This document shows positions 27,029 to 37,000 of a stretch of DNA of 64,000 nucleotides, in pieces. Made by a program: the position numbers and the translations under genes. Position 1 is the first letter of the stretch, and each line of letters starts with the position of its first letter. The notes under the pieces are model-generated. The model was not told where the DNA came from. It saw nothing but the letters and a program-made list of their open reading frames with translations, and did no database searches. The stretch covers positions 3,260,501-3,324,500 of the forward strand of contig NZ_CP152019.1 of assembly GCF_038622445.1 (NCBI RefSeq), written 5' to 3'. Source of the DNA: Sporosarcina sp. FSL K6-1522 (lineage in GTDB: Bacteria > Bacillota > Bacilli > Bacillales_A > Planococcaceae).

Positions 27029-27718
27029 TCAATAAAACACCCACGCCACAACAGGTCCCACAACCGAACCGAAAATTGCACAGAGTGTCATCGCTACAGA
27101 ACTAATCGATGCTTCTTGTTCCCCAAGTTCAAGGGCTTTCGATGTACCGAGTGCATGAGCTGCCGCGCCAAGCCCCATCCCCCGGCCAATCGCTGTATCA
27201 ATTCGCGTCCATTTCATAAATGACGGTCCGAAAATGATCCCCGTAAATCCGGCAATCATGACAAAAACAGGTGCTAATGAAGCGATGCCCCCCAATCCCG
27301 TCGCAATTTGCATAGCAATTGGTGTTGTAATCGATTTTGGTAAAAAGGAAAAAACAATCTCCTGAGAAAATCCTATCCATTTAACAAAAATAATGCCGCT
27401 CAACATGCCGACAACGACGCCCGTTAACACCCCGGTAGCAATTGGTACCAAGTTTTGCTTCAATAACTCCCGTTGTTTATATAACGGGATCGCTAACGCT
27501 ACGATAGCAGGAGCTAATAACGCATCAATCCATTTGCCCCCCACCATATATGTATCATAAGGCACATTAAAGAGTACAAGAATGATGACAACTGCAGTTG
27601 TCGCTGTTAAAATCGGTACTAAAAAAGACTTATAATATTTCACATACACCACGTTCATCACAAGATAAATTGCCAACGTCATAGCAACAAAGAGAAGAGA
27701 TAAAAGTACGTTTGTCAT
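27029..27718 (-). CDS. LrgB/CidB-family membrane protein
   Basis: 229 residues with about seven hydrophobic helices. LrgB family features are PKSITTPIAMQIA and the ALGTSKALELGEQE block with ISSVAMTLCAI near the end. With LrgA-type partners these proteins were named antiholin-like; in B. subtilis the homologous pair (YsbAB/PftAB) imports pyruvate. The ATG overlaps the stop of the upstream lrgA-like gene (ATATGA at 27715-27718), so the two are translationally coupled. Which function applies is not decidable from the sequence. Confidence 0.88.
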   Translation of the reverse strand: MTNVLLSLLFVAMTLAIYLVMNVVYVKYYKSFLVPILTATTAVVIILVLFNVPYDTYMVGGKWIDALLAPAIVALAIPLYKQRELLKQNLVPIATGVLTGVVVGMLSGIIFVKWIGFSQEIVFSFLPKSITTPIAMQIATGLGGIASLAPVFVMIAGFTGIIFGPSFMKWTRIDTAIGRGMGLGAAAHALGTSKALELGEQEASISSVAMTLCAIFGSVVGPVVAWVFY

Positions 27719-28104
27719 ATCGTCTGCTCCTTTCGCTCAGCTGATTTACGAGCGGTCCATTGACTCGCCCAACTCGCAAGCCACATCGTAACAAATGTAC
27801 TGATCATCGTAATCGGAATCAAAAGAAATCCTTTTCCAACAAAAACATGTCCATAATTCATCACACCAACAGTCGCTGGGATTAAATATAATGGCAAGTA
27901 AGCCAACAGAAAATAAGCGCCAGATTCAATCCACTGTAACCGGAAAAGCTTTAAAGAAAGTGCTGCCCATAATAGTAACAAGCCAATGATACTACCAGGT
28001 AGCGGTATATAGAGCAAATGCTGAAGCCACTCCCCTACTAGCGAAAAACCGTATAATAGTACGACATGAAAAATGATTGTCACATACTTCTTCACAAATG
28101 CCAT
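27715..28104 (-). CDS. LrgA/CidA-family membrane protein
   Basis: 129 residues, four predicted transmembrane helices, with the family signature PLPGSIIGLLLLWAAL (about 33-48) and the FLLAYLPLYLIPATVGVMNY segment. Partner of the LrgB-like protein encoded next. GGGGGG lies ahead of the ATG. No LytSR-type two-component system is adjacent in this window, unlike many lrgAB or pftAB loci. Confidence 0.88.
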   Translation of the reverse strand: MAFVKKYVTIIFHVVLLYGFSLVGEWLQHLLYIPLPGSIIGLLLLWAALSLKLFRLQWIESGAYFLLAYLPLYLIPATVGVMNYGHVFVGKGFLLIPITMISTFVTMWLASWASQWTARKSAERKEQTI

Positions 28105-28256
28105 TGTCTAGCTTCCCCCCTTCTTTCACATGTTCTATGTATGTACACAATAATCTTCCACTTCCAGAAAGTTGCAAGACTATTCGTATTGTTATAGAGA
28201 ACAATGGCAAAAATATCAAAGACATCATCGATAATAATCGTCACCTTGATTATAAA

Positions 28257-28313
28257 ATCAGCTAACGACCAATCGCCACAACGAATCTAATCGTTATGGC
28301 GATTGGTCGTTAG
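28257..28313 (-). terminator. Long hairpin at the end of the mprF frame
   Basis: 17-bp perfect arms (CTAACGACCAATCGCCA, 28262-28278 with 28297-28313) enclosing a further AACGA/TCGTT stem. On the minus strand it is followed by CTGATTTTAT, and it starts 15 bases past the mprF stop, so it is most likely the terminator. The rest of 28105-28260 shows no gene. Confidence 0.6.
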
Positions 28314-28328
28314 GCACTTTCTTATTCC

Positions 28329-30818
28329 TCAAAATCTTTTCTTCCCTATCAACAATGTAACTTGGGCCATTGTAAACGGCAAGTTCGTTTTCTTGCGATA
28401 CGCAACGTATTTGGATTCCCAAAACTCTGCGTATTTATCTTTGAAATTTTTTAACCCTTGGAGGTGATAAAAGTACTGGCCATGTAAAAAGATTTGGGCA
28501 GCAATTTTCTCGCTCAGGAAAGAATATTTGGATTGACCAACATTTGAAAGGGGCGACATACCGATATTAAATACATGATAGCCCTCTTCCTTTGCCCACT
28601 CAAACAATGAAAGAAAAATATAATCCAGCGTTCCGGATGGTGGCCCTGGCTTAAAACGCATAAAATCCACAGAAATGCATTCATGATTATCCTACATAGG
28701 CATCAGACTTGCAAAACCGATGATTCCCTCTTCATCCCTCAAAACAGCGATGTTAGATGTATCACAGTAGCGTTCATCGAAAAAACCGAGTGAAAAACCT
28801 CTCTCCGCCCTTCCCTGTAACCATTTCGTCGATACATCTTCTAATTCATGTAGAATTTCTGACGAATAAGAAGGACTGAGGAGCTCTACCGAAAAGTGCT
28901 CCCGCTCAAATTTATTTTTAACGGCCCGATTTCCCTTCATCTTTTTACCCGCAAGTGAAAAGCTATCCAAATCAACGAATGCTTCCTCACCAAGCTTGAA
29001 AAAGCCAAATCCTTGCTCATGTAATGCTGGTAGAATTGTAGGATTCACCTCATAAAATACTGGTGTATAGCCGTAGAGATCAGCAGTTCCCAAAAACGCC
29101 TCAAAAGCTACGAAAAAGTTCGTTTCATCTCCAACCGGATTACCAAGCACAACAATCTTATCTGCATATGTCTGATACGTTAACAAAACCGTCTGATCTT
29201 CGTTCCACCATTCATATTTATCATGCAGAAAAATAAGATGAGAAAATTCTGTTCCTGTATACCGTTCAAGATGTTCTTTGATTTTCTTCTCTTGATGAAT
29301 GGACGCGATTCTCTCCATTTTCTTCGGGCGTTGAATGCGATTGCCAACGACAAAAATGGCGATGGCAATGAGAATCCCAATGATTGCGCTGTAAAACAAA
29401 TCGCGATAATCCGTAATCATGTAACTTTGCAAACTCGCCGGAATATGAAATTTGGCCGTTGGTAAGTTAGCATACCCAATAGACACATACATCACAGTAA
29501 TGAGGATGACGACCGTGCCATCAAACAGCGCCTTCCCCCAGGTCAATACATAACTTTCGCGATAAAATTGTTTTTCCGACGCAAATAAAAGAGCCGTTAC
29601 GATGAATAAAAAAATCGCCTCTTCATAATCAAATCCTTTAAAAACAGAAAAAAGTGCTGCACTCATTAACACTACCAGCGCAAGATGAAAGGCTCCTTTT
29701 ACTTTATATTCAATTCCTCTGCACAACCCCAATAGCATAATTCCTGCCGCAACTGTCAACTGATGAGAGATATGCATAATCAGCAAAGCTAAAAACTCTT
29801 GAGCAATTTTCAAACGACTTAAAATACCTGGTACGGCCGCCGAGAGCAGCAAGATAGTCCCCGAGATAAACACTAAAGTCGTGAGCAACATATGACTCAT
29901 CTTTTAGAATAGCACATTTGGAACGTTCCCCCACGACTGGTTCCAGCGTTACCAATATTCTTTGACAAATAGGAAAGATGCCCATAAAAATGGCAGAACA
30001 AAGTAGCCCAATCGATACAATACGAGTAAAACAAGCACTTTTTCATCCGCAATTCCTACGCTTTGCGTCCCCCATAGAAACACCAGGTCAAATGAACCTA
30101 AACCTCCCGGAATCATACTAGCAATTCCTGCACACGAAGTGATTAAAAATATAGGGAGTAAGGACGAAAGTTCAATGGGAATCATCAGCACAAACGTTAA
30201 AAACCACATGAGCAGGAAAATCGCTAGCCACTCGACGACGGATGTAATTATTAGCTGGTTAGCCACAGCTGGACCAAATGAAGACACACCCGCTTCGTTA
30301 TTGCGAATGATGTTAATCATCATAAAAACAGGTGCATATAAACCAACGGCAATGACCGCTAGAAACAATCATATTTCTTCGGATAGCAACGGAAAATCCC
30401 GAAAACGGAGTGGAATGATCCATGCCAGCACGGAAATCCCCGTTAAATAAAATAGCATAACAAAAGCAATACTTTTCAATATCCCTTCTTTTTCTTCCTT
30501 ATACTTTGAATAGAAATAATTGCGTAAAACAAAACCAACAAGACCACCAAACCCAATCAAATTGGAAAATGAATTGGCAATGAAAAAGTGCCTGATCAAT
30601 TCCCTTGCCTTCAGTTGAATCCCTAACATCTTCGTCAAAATAACGGCATAGAAAAACATTGGCATGAAGGCACATAACGAAACTAATAAAATCAGTCCCA
30701 GTTCCCCAAATTGTAGTTGGCTGACTTCATTACGTAATAGTTTGACATCCACCCCACTAGCAGTTTGTTGAATTTCAAATATGACGAATAACAATCCCAT
30801 GCGTAATGAAGACACCAT
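28329..30818 (-). pseudogene. mprF: mprF (lysylphosphatidylglycerol synthase/flippase) broken by four in-frame stops
   Basis: From the ATG at 30818 (GGAG eight bases upstream) to the TAA at 28329 the frame corresponds to about 829 codons, the normal MprF length. The N-terminal half is the multi-helix flippase region (IPGGLGSFDLVFLWG; VLLVLYRLGYFVLP). The C-terminal half is the aminoacyl transferase (VVLGNPVGDE, GEEAFVDLDSFS, FNIGMSPLSNVGQ, AYRKKTN). It is interrupted by TGA (30369-30371), TAA (29949-29951), TAA (29904-29906) and TAG (28692-28694). All four lie in one unbroken frame, with homologous sequence continuing on both sides and no frameshift. MprF adds lysine to phosphatidylglycerol and gives resistance to cationic peptides; this copy should not make full-length protein. 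Confidence 0.88.
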
Positions 30819-30855
30819 CAAAATGGCTCCGCAGTAGCGCTTGCAGTCAATCAAA

Positions 30856-30888
30856 AACCCCTTGTCACTCCCCAGACAAGGGGTTACA
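30856..30888 (-). terminator. Terminator of the HD-domain gene
   Basis: AACCCCTTGT pairs with ACAAGGGG on the minus strand around CTGGGGAGTG, followed by TTTTTG. It lies between the HD gene stop (30896) and the start of the mprF frame, so the latter is not simply read through from the HD gene. Confidence 0.75.
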
Positions 30889-30895
30889 CTCGTTA

Positions 30896-31525
30896 TTATA
30901 ATCCGGTTTCTCGCTCCAATTGCTTCAAAAAACCAACCATATAATCATGCCTCTGTTCCGCCAGACGTTTTCCTTCTGTTGTCACCATTAAGTCTTTCAA
31001 CAACAATAACTTTTCATAGAAATGCGTAACAGATGCGGTTTTCTTATCTCGGTACTCTGCCTCAGACATTTGATCACGTGCAATCTCACTAGCATCATAC
31101 AATTTTCTCCCTCTTGCGCCGCCAAAGGCAAACGTGCGGGCAATCCCTATCGCGCCAATGGCATCGAGTCGATCCGCATCACGAACAATCGCCCCTTCAA
31201 TCGACGTAAGGTCTTTGGCATTGCCCCCACTGAATGACACACTGTCGATGCAGGCAATGACGGCTTGTGATAGTTCTTTACTTGCTCCAATGGCTTGCAA
31301 AATCTCTGTAACAGACGGGTTATTAGCGGACTGATACTTGGCATCCTCAATATCGTGCAAAAAAACAGCGAGACGAACGACGTCCCCATTAGCAGACGGC
31401 TCTTCTGTTAAAATCTCTTCTGCGTTTTTCAATACGCGCTCAATATGTGCAAAATCATGACTTCCGTCAAACTCGTTGTATATTCCTTCAACAAATTGTC
31501 TACATTTATGAAGAATGGCTTCCAT
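30896..31525 (-). CDS. HD-domain phosphohydrolase (YpgQ-like)
   Basis: 209 residues. The HD metal site is visible as HDFAH (about 23-27), FLHDIED (HD pair near 56-57) and VRDADRLDAIGA (Asp about 115-118), followed by ARTFAFGG typical of the YedJ/YpgQ group. B. subtilis YpgQ is a nucleotide pyrophosphohydrolase; I infer a similar nucleotide-cleaving activity without a firm substrate. AGGAGTGA precedes the ATG. Confidence 0.83.
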   Translation of the reverse strand: MEAILHKCRQFVEGIYNEFDGSHDFAHIERVLKNAEEILTEEPSANGDVVRLAVFLHDIEDAKYQSANNPSVTEILQAIGASKELSQAVIACIDSVSFSGGNAKDLTSIEGAIVRDADRLDAIGAIGIARTFAFGGARGRKLYDASEIARDQMSEAEYRDKKTASVTHFYEKLLLLKDLMVTTEGKRLAEQRHDYMVGFLKQLERETGL

Positions 31526-31588
31526 ACAATCACTCCTATTAGTTGATTATGGATATCTGAAAATATGTCTGAAAATTTAGGTATATCG

Positions 31589-31617
31589 TTGACGCACTAT
31601 GTCGAATCATGTATAGT
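31589..31617 (+). promoter_or_regulatory. Sigma-A promoter of the cold-shock gene
   Basis: TTGACG (31589-31594), 17-base spacer and TATAGT (31612-31617), about 48 bases before the csp start. The short leader lacks the long cold-box leader of some csp genes. Confidence 0.75.
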
Positions 31618-31671
31618 TAAAATACCCATGTACCTAGTGGGTTGGACATTGAACGCCGAGGAGGAGAATAC

Positions 31672-31881
31672 ATGTACCAGGGAAAAGTGAAATGGTTCAG
31701 CAATGAAAAAGGCTATGGTTTCATCGAAGCGGATGACGGGGAAGATGTGTTCGTCCACTTTACCGGTATTGTATCAGAAGGCTTTAAAACGCTCGATGAA
31801 GGACAATCTGTATCCTTCGAAATTATCGAAGGTAATCGAGGTCCTCAGGCGGCGAATGTCTTAAAATTCGAAGATGAATAA
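31672..31881 (+). CDS. Cold-shock protein (CspA family)
   Basis: 69-residue single cold-shock domain that binds single-stranded RNA/DNA. RNP1 KGYGFIE (15-21) and RNP2 VFVHF (29-33) are intact. Start MYQGKVKWF at 31672 with GGAGGAG upstream; a longer frame to 31642 is not supported. Slightly divergent from the common MxxGxVKWFN start (a Ser replaces the Asn after WF). Monocistronic with its own promoter. Confidence 0.93.
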   Translation: MYQGKVKWFSNEKGYGFIEADDGEDVFVHFTGIVSEGFKTLDEGQSVSFEIIEGNRGPQAANVLKFEDE

Positions 31882-31892
31882 TCGCATACAAA

Positions 31893-31926
31893 ATCCCGCC
31901 GGCACAACTTGCAGCGGGATATTATT
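31893..31926. terminator. Hairpin between csp and the small zinc protein gene
   Basis: ATCCCGC (31893-31899) pairs with GCGGGAT (31914-31920), followed on plus by ATTATTTTG. Convergent genes on both sides; moderate quality terminator. Confidence 0.5.
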
Positions 31927-32110
31927 TTGTAAATTTATTCATCTCTTGGCCTAAAAACTGAAGCTGTTCGCCAATTGTACAAGTTTTAATACAAAAGCGA
32001 TGTGCACTCGTCTTGCCTTTGTCTTTCGATAATTGCGTTTTCAAGAAACAACCTTCACAATAGGCATCGAGGATGGCATTGATTTCACTCATCACAGTTA
32101 TTTTATTCAT
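31922..32110 (-). CDS. Small zinc-finger protein (YpeQ-like)
   Basis: 62 residues from MNKITVMSEIN at 32110, chosen for GGAGG five bases upstream. The central pattern is DAYCEGCFLKTQL...HRFCIKTCTIGEQL, a C-x2-C plus His/Cys-x3-Cys set as in the short Bacillus zinc-finger family that includes YpeQ. In B. subtilis the same small gene neighbours the RNase HI-like ypeP, as here. Function unknown. It is divergent from the RNase HI-like gene with about 80 bases between starts. Confidence 0.75.
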   Translation of the reverse strand: MNKITVMSEINAILDAYCEGCFLKTQLSKDKGKTSAHRFCIKTCTIGEQLQFLGQEMNKFTK

Positions 32111-32191
32111 GTTAACCTCCATCTGGCACGATTCTTCTATTCTAATATGCATTCCCTAGTGGTGCAACTAGTCAATCGAGGTGATTTAAAT

Positions 32192-32581
32192 ATGCTTGAA
32201 GTATACGTAGACGGCGCAAGTGCCGGTAATCCTGGAAAAAGCGGTATTGGTGTATTTTTGAAAGGCGAAGGACACCATATAAAAATCTCAGAGCGAATTG
32301 CACCAACAGACAATCATACAGCCGAATTTCAAGCGCTACTTCGTGGCCTAGAGGAAGCCCAAAAACTCACGACTGGAATCGTATCCGCCCGTTCCGACTC
32401 GCAAATTGTAGTCATGGCTGTTGAAAAAGAATTCGTAAAAAAAGAGACCCATAAACCTTATTTAGCAAACATTTTAGCGATTGCGAAAACATTCGATTTC
32501 TTTTTCATTAAATGGATTCCTGACGTAGACAACCGTGCAGCAGATGCGCTGGCGAGAGAAGCGATTCACAAAAAAAACTAA
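32192..32581 (+). CDS. RNase HI-like protein (YpeP family)
   Basis: 129 residues from ATG 32192, with GAGGTGATT upstream; the upstream open frame is discarded because it lacks a site and homologous sequence. The RNase H acidic residues are present: D in YVDGASAGNPG, E in HTAEFQALL, D in RSDSQIV and D in DNRAADALAREA. Members of this group have RNase H-like folds and some degrade RNA in hybrids; activity of YpeP-type proteins is not firmly established. Confidence 0.85.
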   Translation: MLEVYVDGASAGNPGKSGIGVFLKGEGHHIKISERIAPTDNHTAEFQALLRGLEEAQKLTTGIVSARSDSQIVVMAVEKEFVKKETHKPYLANILAIAKTFDFFFIKWIPDVDNRAADALAREAIHKKN

Positions 32582-32586
32582 CAGTA

Positions 32587-32624
32587 AAACAGGCGACTCT
32601 TCCTAACCCAAGAATCGCCTGTTT
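32587..32624. terminator. Bidirectional terminator after the RNase HI-like gene
   Basis: AAACAGGCGA-C-TCTT pairs with AAGA-A-TCGCCTGTTT. It serves the convergent RNase HI-like gene and the phosphoesterase gene. Confidence 0.75.
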
Positions 32625-32633
32625 GCTTTGTAT

Positions 32634-33227
32634 TCATACTGCCTTCATAAACATCACGACTTTATCCACCGAATCATATAATACCCATTCACAGTCGCCT
32701 ACGACGGCTCCCACGTTAACAAGTACACTCTCCCCTTCAACACGATAAGGCACACCAAATTCGATAGCTTCCTGAACGCCATTCCGTAATAGTGCAGATG
32801 TATGACTATGACCATAAAATACCGGCGAGCCTTCGACTTCAGCATGAATCAGCGCCCACGGTTCTCCGCCCCACTGCCATTGATGACCATGAATCACCTT
32901 AGCTCCGCCGAACTCAAAAGTTTCAGGCATGATGGCTAATTTTTCACGTAGCGGATCATCCGTTTCCGTAATCAACACTATTCGTTCTTCTTGATTACCC
33001 CTTACAGAAAGGAATGTCAGCAACTCGGGGAAGCCAGCTGGAATCAGCATGACCTCTTCGAGTTGGCTAAATTTCTTATCCGTAATATCCTTTTTACTAA
33101 TTGTGCATTCAAATAGATCCCCTGTACCGACTCGAATTGCTCCTGGCGCTTTCTCCGCAATGTCGGCGAGCACTTTTTCTAAATCACCTTTTGAAGAATG
33201 AATGTCTCCGAGTAATGCATAATGCAT
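32634..33227 (-). CDS. Calcineurin-like metallophosphoesterase
   Basis: 197 residues from MHYALLGDIHSS, preceded by AGGAGG. The five metallophosphatase blocks are present in order: GDIHS, GTGDLFE, RGNQEE (in place of GNHE), IHGHQW and GHSHTS. The Gln in the third block is a small departure from the usual His. Substrate unknown. It starts 23 bases after the sulfurtransferase stop and is probably co-transcribed with dynA and that gene. Confidence 0.82.
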   Translation of the reverse strand: MHYALLGDIHSSKGDLEKVLADIAEKAPGAIRVGTGDLFECTISKKDITDKKFSQLEEVMLIPAGFPELLTFLSVRGNQEERIVLITETDDPLREKLAIMPETFEFGGAKVIHGHQWQWGGEPWALIHAEVEGSPVFYGHSHTSALLRNGVQEAIEFGVPYRVEGESVLVNVGAVVGDCEWVLYDSVDKVVMFMKAV

Positions 33228-33249
33228 GTGTACATCCTCCTGAATCTGT

Positions 33250-34074
33250 TTAGCAATCTTTTTCGACGTTTGCATCCTCTTCGGAAATCCAGTCACTGTA
33301 GCTTCCCACATATAGACGGGTATTTTCATAGCCATTGTGCTTAAGCATCGCGTACAAAGGTGCTGCAGTTACACCGCTTCCACAATAAACCGTCACCTCT
33401 GTCGCAGCGTCAATCACTTGCCCTAACTGCTCCTTTACAGCCGCGTCCATATTAAAAAGACCGTTCTTTTTCAACTGTTCCCAGTCAAAATTCAAAGCAC
33501 CTGGAATTCGCCCCGCAATAGGGTCAATTGGCTCTACCTCTCCTCGATATCGCTCTGCTGAACGCGCATCAAGTAATGCACTCGCTGTTTTCTCAGCAAC
33601 CGTCTCTTCCACGAATTGACGTGAGGCATAGATGGATTCATCCCATTTCGGTGTCACAGCCGTTTTGATCGGTTGAGTGGGCATAGTCGCAATCGCAACT
33701 CCCGCCTCTTGAAGTGCCGCAAAGCCTTCAAGTGCAATAAATGCATTCGTAAAGCCTGCATATTGCAATAGCCACCATGCACGCGCTGCAAATGGGCTAC
33801 CACCGTCATCATAAATGATGATGTGATCATCAAGTGCGAGGCCACTGACACGAAACAGCTCTGTTAGCGCCTCCTTCTCTGGCATTGGGTGACGTCCCGC
33901 CGATTTTGTCATATCTGACAGATCGCGCTCAAGATCCCAGTAGACTGCACCGGCTATATGACTTTCCGCATACTTATTTCTCCCTGCCTCTATATCTTGC
34001 AACGAAAATCGCGTATCAATCCATTTCGTGTTCTTAGTATCTACATTTTGTACTGAAACAAACACATTTGTCAT
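33250..34074 (-). CDS. Thiosulfate/3-mercaptopyruvate sulfurtransferase (two-domain rhodanese)
   Basis: 274 residues, two rhodanese domains. The N-terminal domain (WIDTRFSLQD, YDDGGSPFAARAWWLL) has lost the catalytic Cys, as usual. The C-terminal domain carries the active loop VYCGSGVTA with the catalytic Cys about residue 231. The loop type (CGSGVTA) is the one of 3-mercaptopyruvate/thiosulfate sulfurtransferases. It starts one base after the dynA stop, and GAGGAG lies within the end of dynA. Confidence 0.88.
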   Translation of the reverse strand: MTNVFVSVQNVDTKNTKWIDTRFSLQDIEAGRNKYAESHIAGAVYWDLERDLSDMTKSAGRHPMPEKEALTELFRVSGLALDDHIIIYDDGGSPFAARAWWLLQYAGFTNAFIALEGFAALQEAGVAIATMPTQPIKTAVTPKWDESIYASRQFVEETVAEKTASALLDARSAERYRGEVEPIDPIAGRIPGALNFDWEQLKKNGLFNMDAAVKEQLGQVIDAATEVTVYCGSGVTAAPLYAMLKHNGYENTRLYVGSYSDWISEEDANVEKDC

Positions 34075-37000
34075 TTAGACCAACTCCTCTACCTGTAATT
34101 TTTCGTAAATCGCACGCCATTCACTCAGCTGTTCCGTTCCTTCCAACAACGTTCGCTCCGAGGCAATTTGTTGCAAACTCTCTTTCAATAAATGCTGTCT
34201 AAGCCCTTCTGCCTCGCTATCAATCCAGCTGTCTGTCCATTTTTCAAGCAGCTCTTTTTCCTGTCCAAGATAAACCGATGCATCTTCCTTCAACAACTCT
34301 TCCAAGCGAGCCTTCAAAATATCCCGTTCACCTTTTTCAAAAAAGGCTTTTTGATTTTTAAATAGCTTATTGACACTGCTATAAACCGTCGGATCTGCAT
34401 ACGCGATTCCAAACGTTAACATGTCGGCATCTTGCGGTTCATATGGCGAAGGGACAATTGAACTGTCCTTCTCATACAACGTAGACATTTCAACACGTTG
34501 GCGCTCCTTCAATTGTTTTTTCATGAAATTGAGCATCCGTAAATTCGTTACTTTTAATTCTTGCGATAAATCAAAGCCAATCATCTGAACCGCCTCAGCA
34601 AGTGCATTATTCAATGCACGATCAGCCGAATTATTTGCGAAGACCGATGGACTATAAGCTTCCTTGAAAAAATCGCCGTAACGTAAAAATACACGCTGTA
34701 AAATATAATAGACCAACTCACCTAACTCATTATGTGCAGCTGTCGTTAAGACTTTCGTGAAATTATAGGCGAAGTGTTGACGCACCTCTCCTTCAATTTT
34801 GTTCAACTCTTCCAAGCGCTCCGCTTTGCGTGTCAGATTCGTTTCTGTACGTGAAATAAGTGCAGACAATCGTTCAATCGTTTTTAACGTCTCTTCTTCA
34901 AGCGCTTGGACCGCAAGTCCTTTCAAGTCGTGCTCAAGGAAATAATGGAACTCTTCTTCAAATGGTGTCATAAACGGATCTCGTCGATTCGCTATTTTGG
35001 ATTCCAATGCTTGTAAGCTCGAAATGCCATGTACACGTGGATTTCGAATACCAAATTTCTGCAATTCATCCCCAACGAATGTTTTTACAGCTTCCGCCTC
35101 TTCCTCATTCGATGCAAGGTCAATCGCATTGACGATGAAAAACATCTTATCCAATTCAAAAGCATCTTTCACTCGTCCAAGCTGCACAAGAAACTCTCGA
35201 TCCGCCCTTGCAAATGCATGGTTATAATACGTGACGAACAAAATAGCATCTGCATTTCGAATGTATTCAAATGCTACGTCTGTATGTCGCGCGTTTATCG
35301 AATCCGCTCCCGGGGTATCGACAAGTGTAATGCCTTTTCGCGTCAATTCACAATCGTAAAAGAAATCAATGGATTCAACGAAACAACTGCGGTCTTCTTC
35401 CGCAACAAACTTTACGAATTCATCACGCTCTACCGTCATAATTGTGCCCAACGCTTTCTCATAAACAGGATATCCTTTTTTAAAAGCCGCAACGAACGCC
35501 TTATGAATATGCAGATTTTCATCTGTCAATTCCGTATTCAATGCCACATCTGCTTGTTGGAAGGCATTATCCAAAGATGTAACGTCCACTCCAAGCGCTT
35601 CAAATGAGCGGACAACATCTTCCGTCATGCGTTCGGCTGTTTTGAGCAATACGTCAGCAGTGCGATCCGCTTTTCCTTCCGTAACCGGTCGAATACGGTT
35701 AATGGCCGCCGTCGTTGGATTTGGTGACACTGGCAATACTTTTTCGCCTATTAATGCATTCGAAAATGAGGATTTCCCTGCACTAAATGCGCCGAATAAA
35801 GCAACAGTAAATTCTTGTCCTTCGAGTCGATTGGCCTTTTTCCGTAAGTAGTCTGCCGTTTCAAGAAAACCTGGAATCACTTCAACAGACTGTGCCACAT
35901 GCGCCGCATGACTCACGACTGATTCAGAGTCTGATGTAGTTAACGCAGGTTGCTCGATGATTTCATCCACTTCTTGCATTTGCTCCGGGATGGTGACCGC
36001 TTCTTCCTCATTAAAGTCAATCAGCTGAAGCTCTTTCTTTATGCTCCACTGCTGTAGAAGCGTATCTCGTCCCGTTGCCACTTGTGAAGATGGGTTGGCA
36101 ATCATCAATTCTAGATTTGTTAATTGGGCTTCTACTTCTTGCACTTGCCCGATGGCTTGTAATTTTTCATCGAGTAAACGTACCTTTTGCTCAAGCGCTC
36201 CCGCATTGTCATTGCCGGCTTCTTGTGCAATATGTGCCATCTCGTGTTTCCAGTCGTCCGTCATGCGGCGGAACGCAGCATGAATCGTTGTTTTCATCCG
36301 CTCCGAGTAGTTCAATACCGTATCGCCCGTAATGACATCGGACACATTAAACTCTTTTTCAATATCGGAGAACGGAATCGACAAGTCCATCCCATCGATG
36401 TTCAATGAACGTTCGTCTGTTAAAATACCCGCTTCTTTCAAAGACTTTTTCATCAATGTTTTTAGATGTACTTCAATTTGCGCGTGAACGAGTTTCCCCA
36501 TATTGTCAGCTAATGCGGTTTTACGACGTTCTCTTTCTTCCGCTGTTTTTTTCGCGCCAAAAAGTAGACCTACTTTAAAACGGGAAGATAGCGACTCCAA
36601 ATAGAGCTTTAGCAGTTCACGAGTTTCATATGGCGTAATGGCTGCGCTTTGCATCAAGCCGTTCCGTTCATTTTCAAATGTTGTGGAAAACTCGTCGTCC
36701 GAGAGGAGTGCAAGCATTTTTTTAGCTTCCGTCGCTTCCTTTTGTAACTCAGTTTGCTGTTGCCATTCCTCTTCCGAAACGATTTCGGAGAATGTGTTTT
36801 TTCGTTCTACAATTTCATCCGCTAAAAATTGGCTATGCTCATCTTTCAACTTCACAAGTGTTTGCTTGGCATTGTCGACAAAACGCTCTTGCCAATTCTC
36901 CATCGAGCCGTCCACAATCGCTTTCACAGCACTGAAATCATTATGAGGATGATCTTTCTCTTTCAACGATGTGTAAAAGATGTCCTTTGGTGTAACGCCC

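Noticed and set aside
28692..29900. Calling the pieces of mprF as separate genes
   Set aside because: All pieces lie in one frame, are joined by single stop codons and align end to end as one MprF; the downstream pieces lack convincing starts with ribosome sites.
28329..30854. Programmed stop-codon readthrough or recoding in mprF
   Set aside because: Four stops of all three kinds without any common downstream context make readthrough implausible; no selenocysteine-type hairpin is apparent at the TGA.
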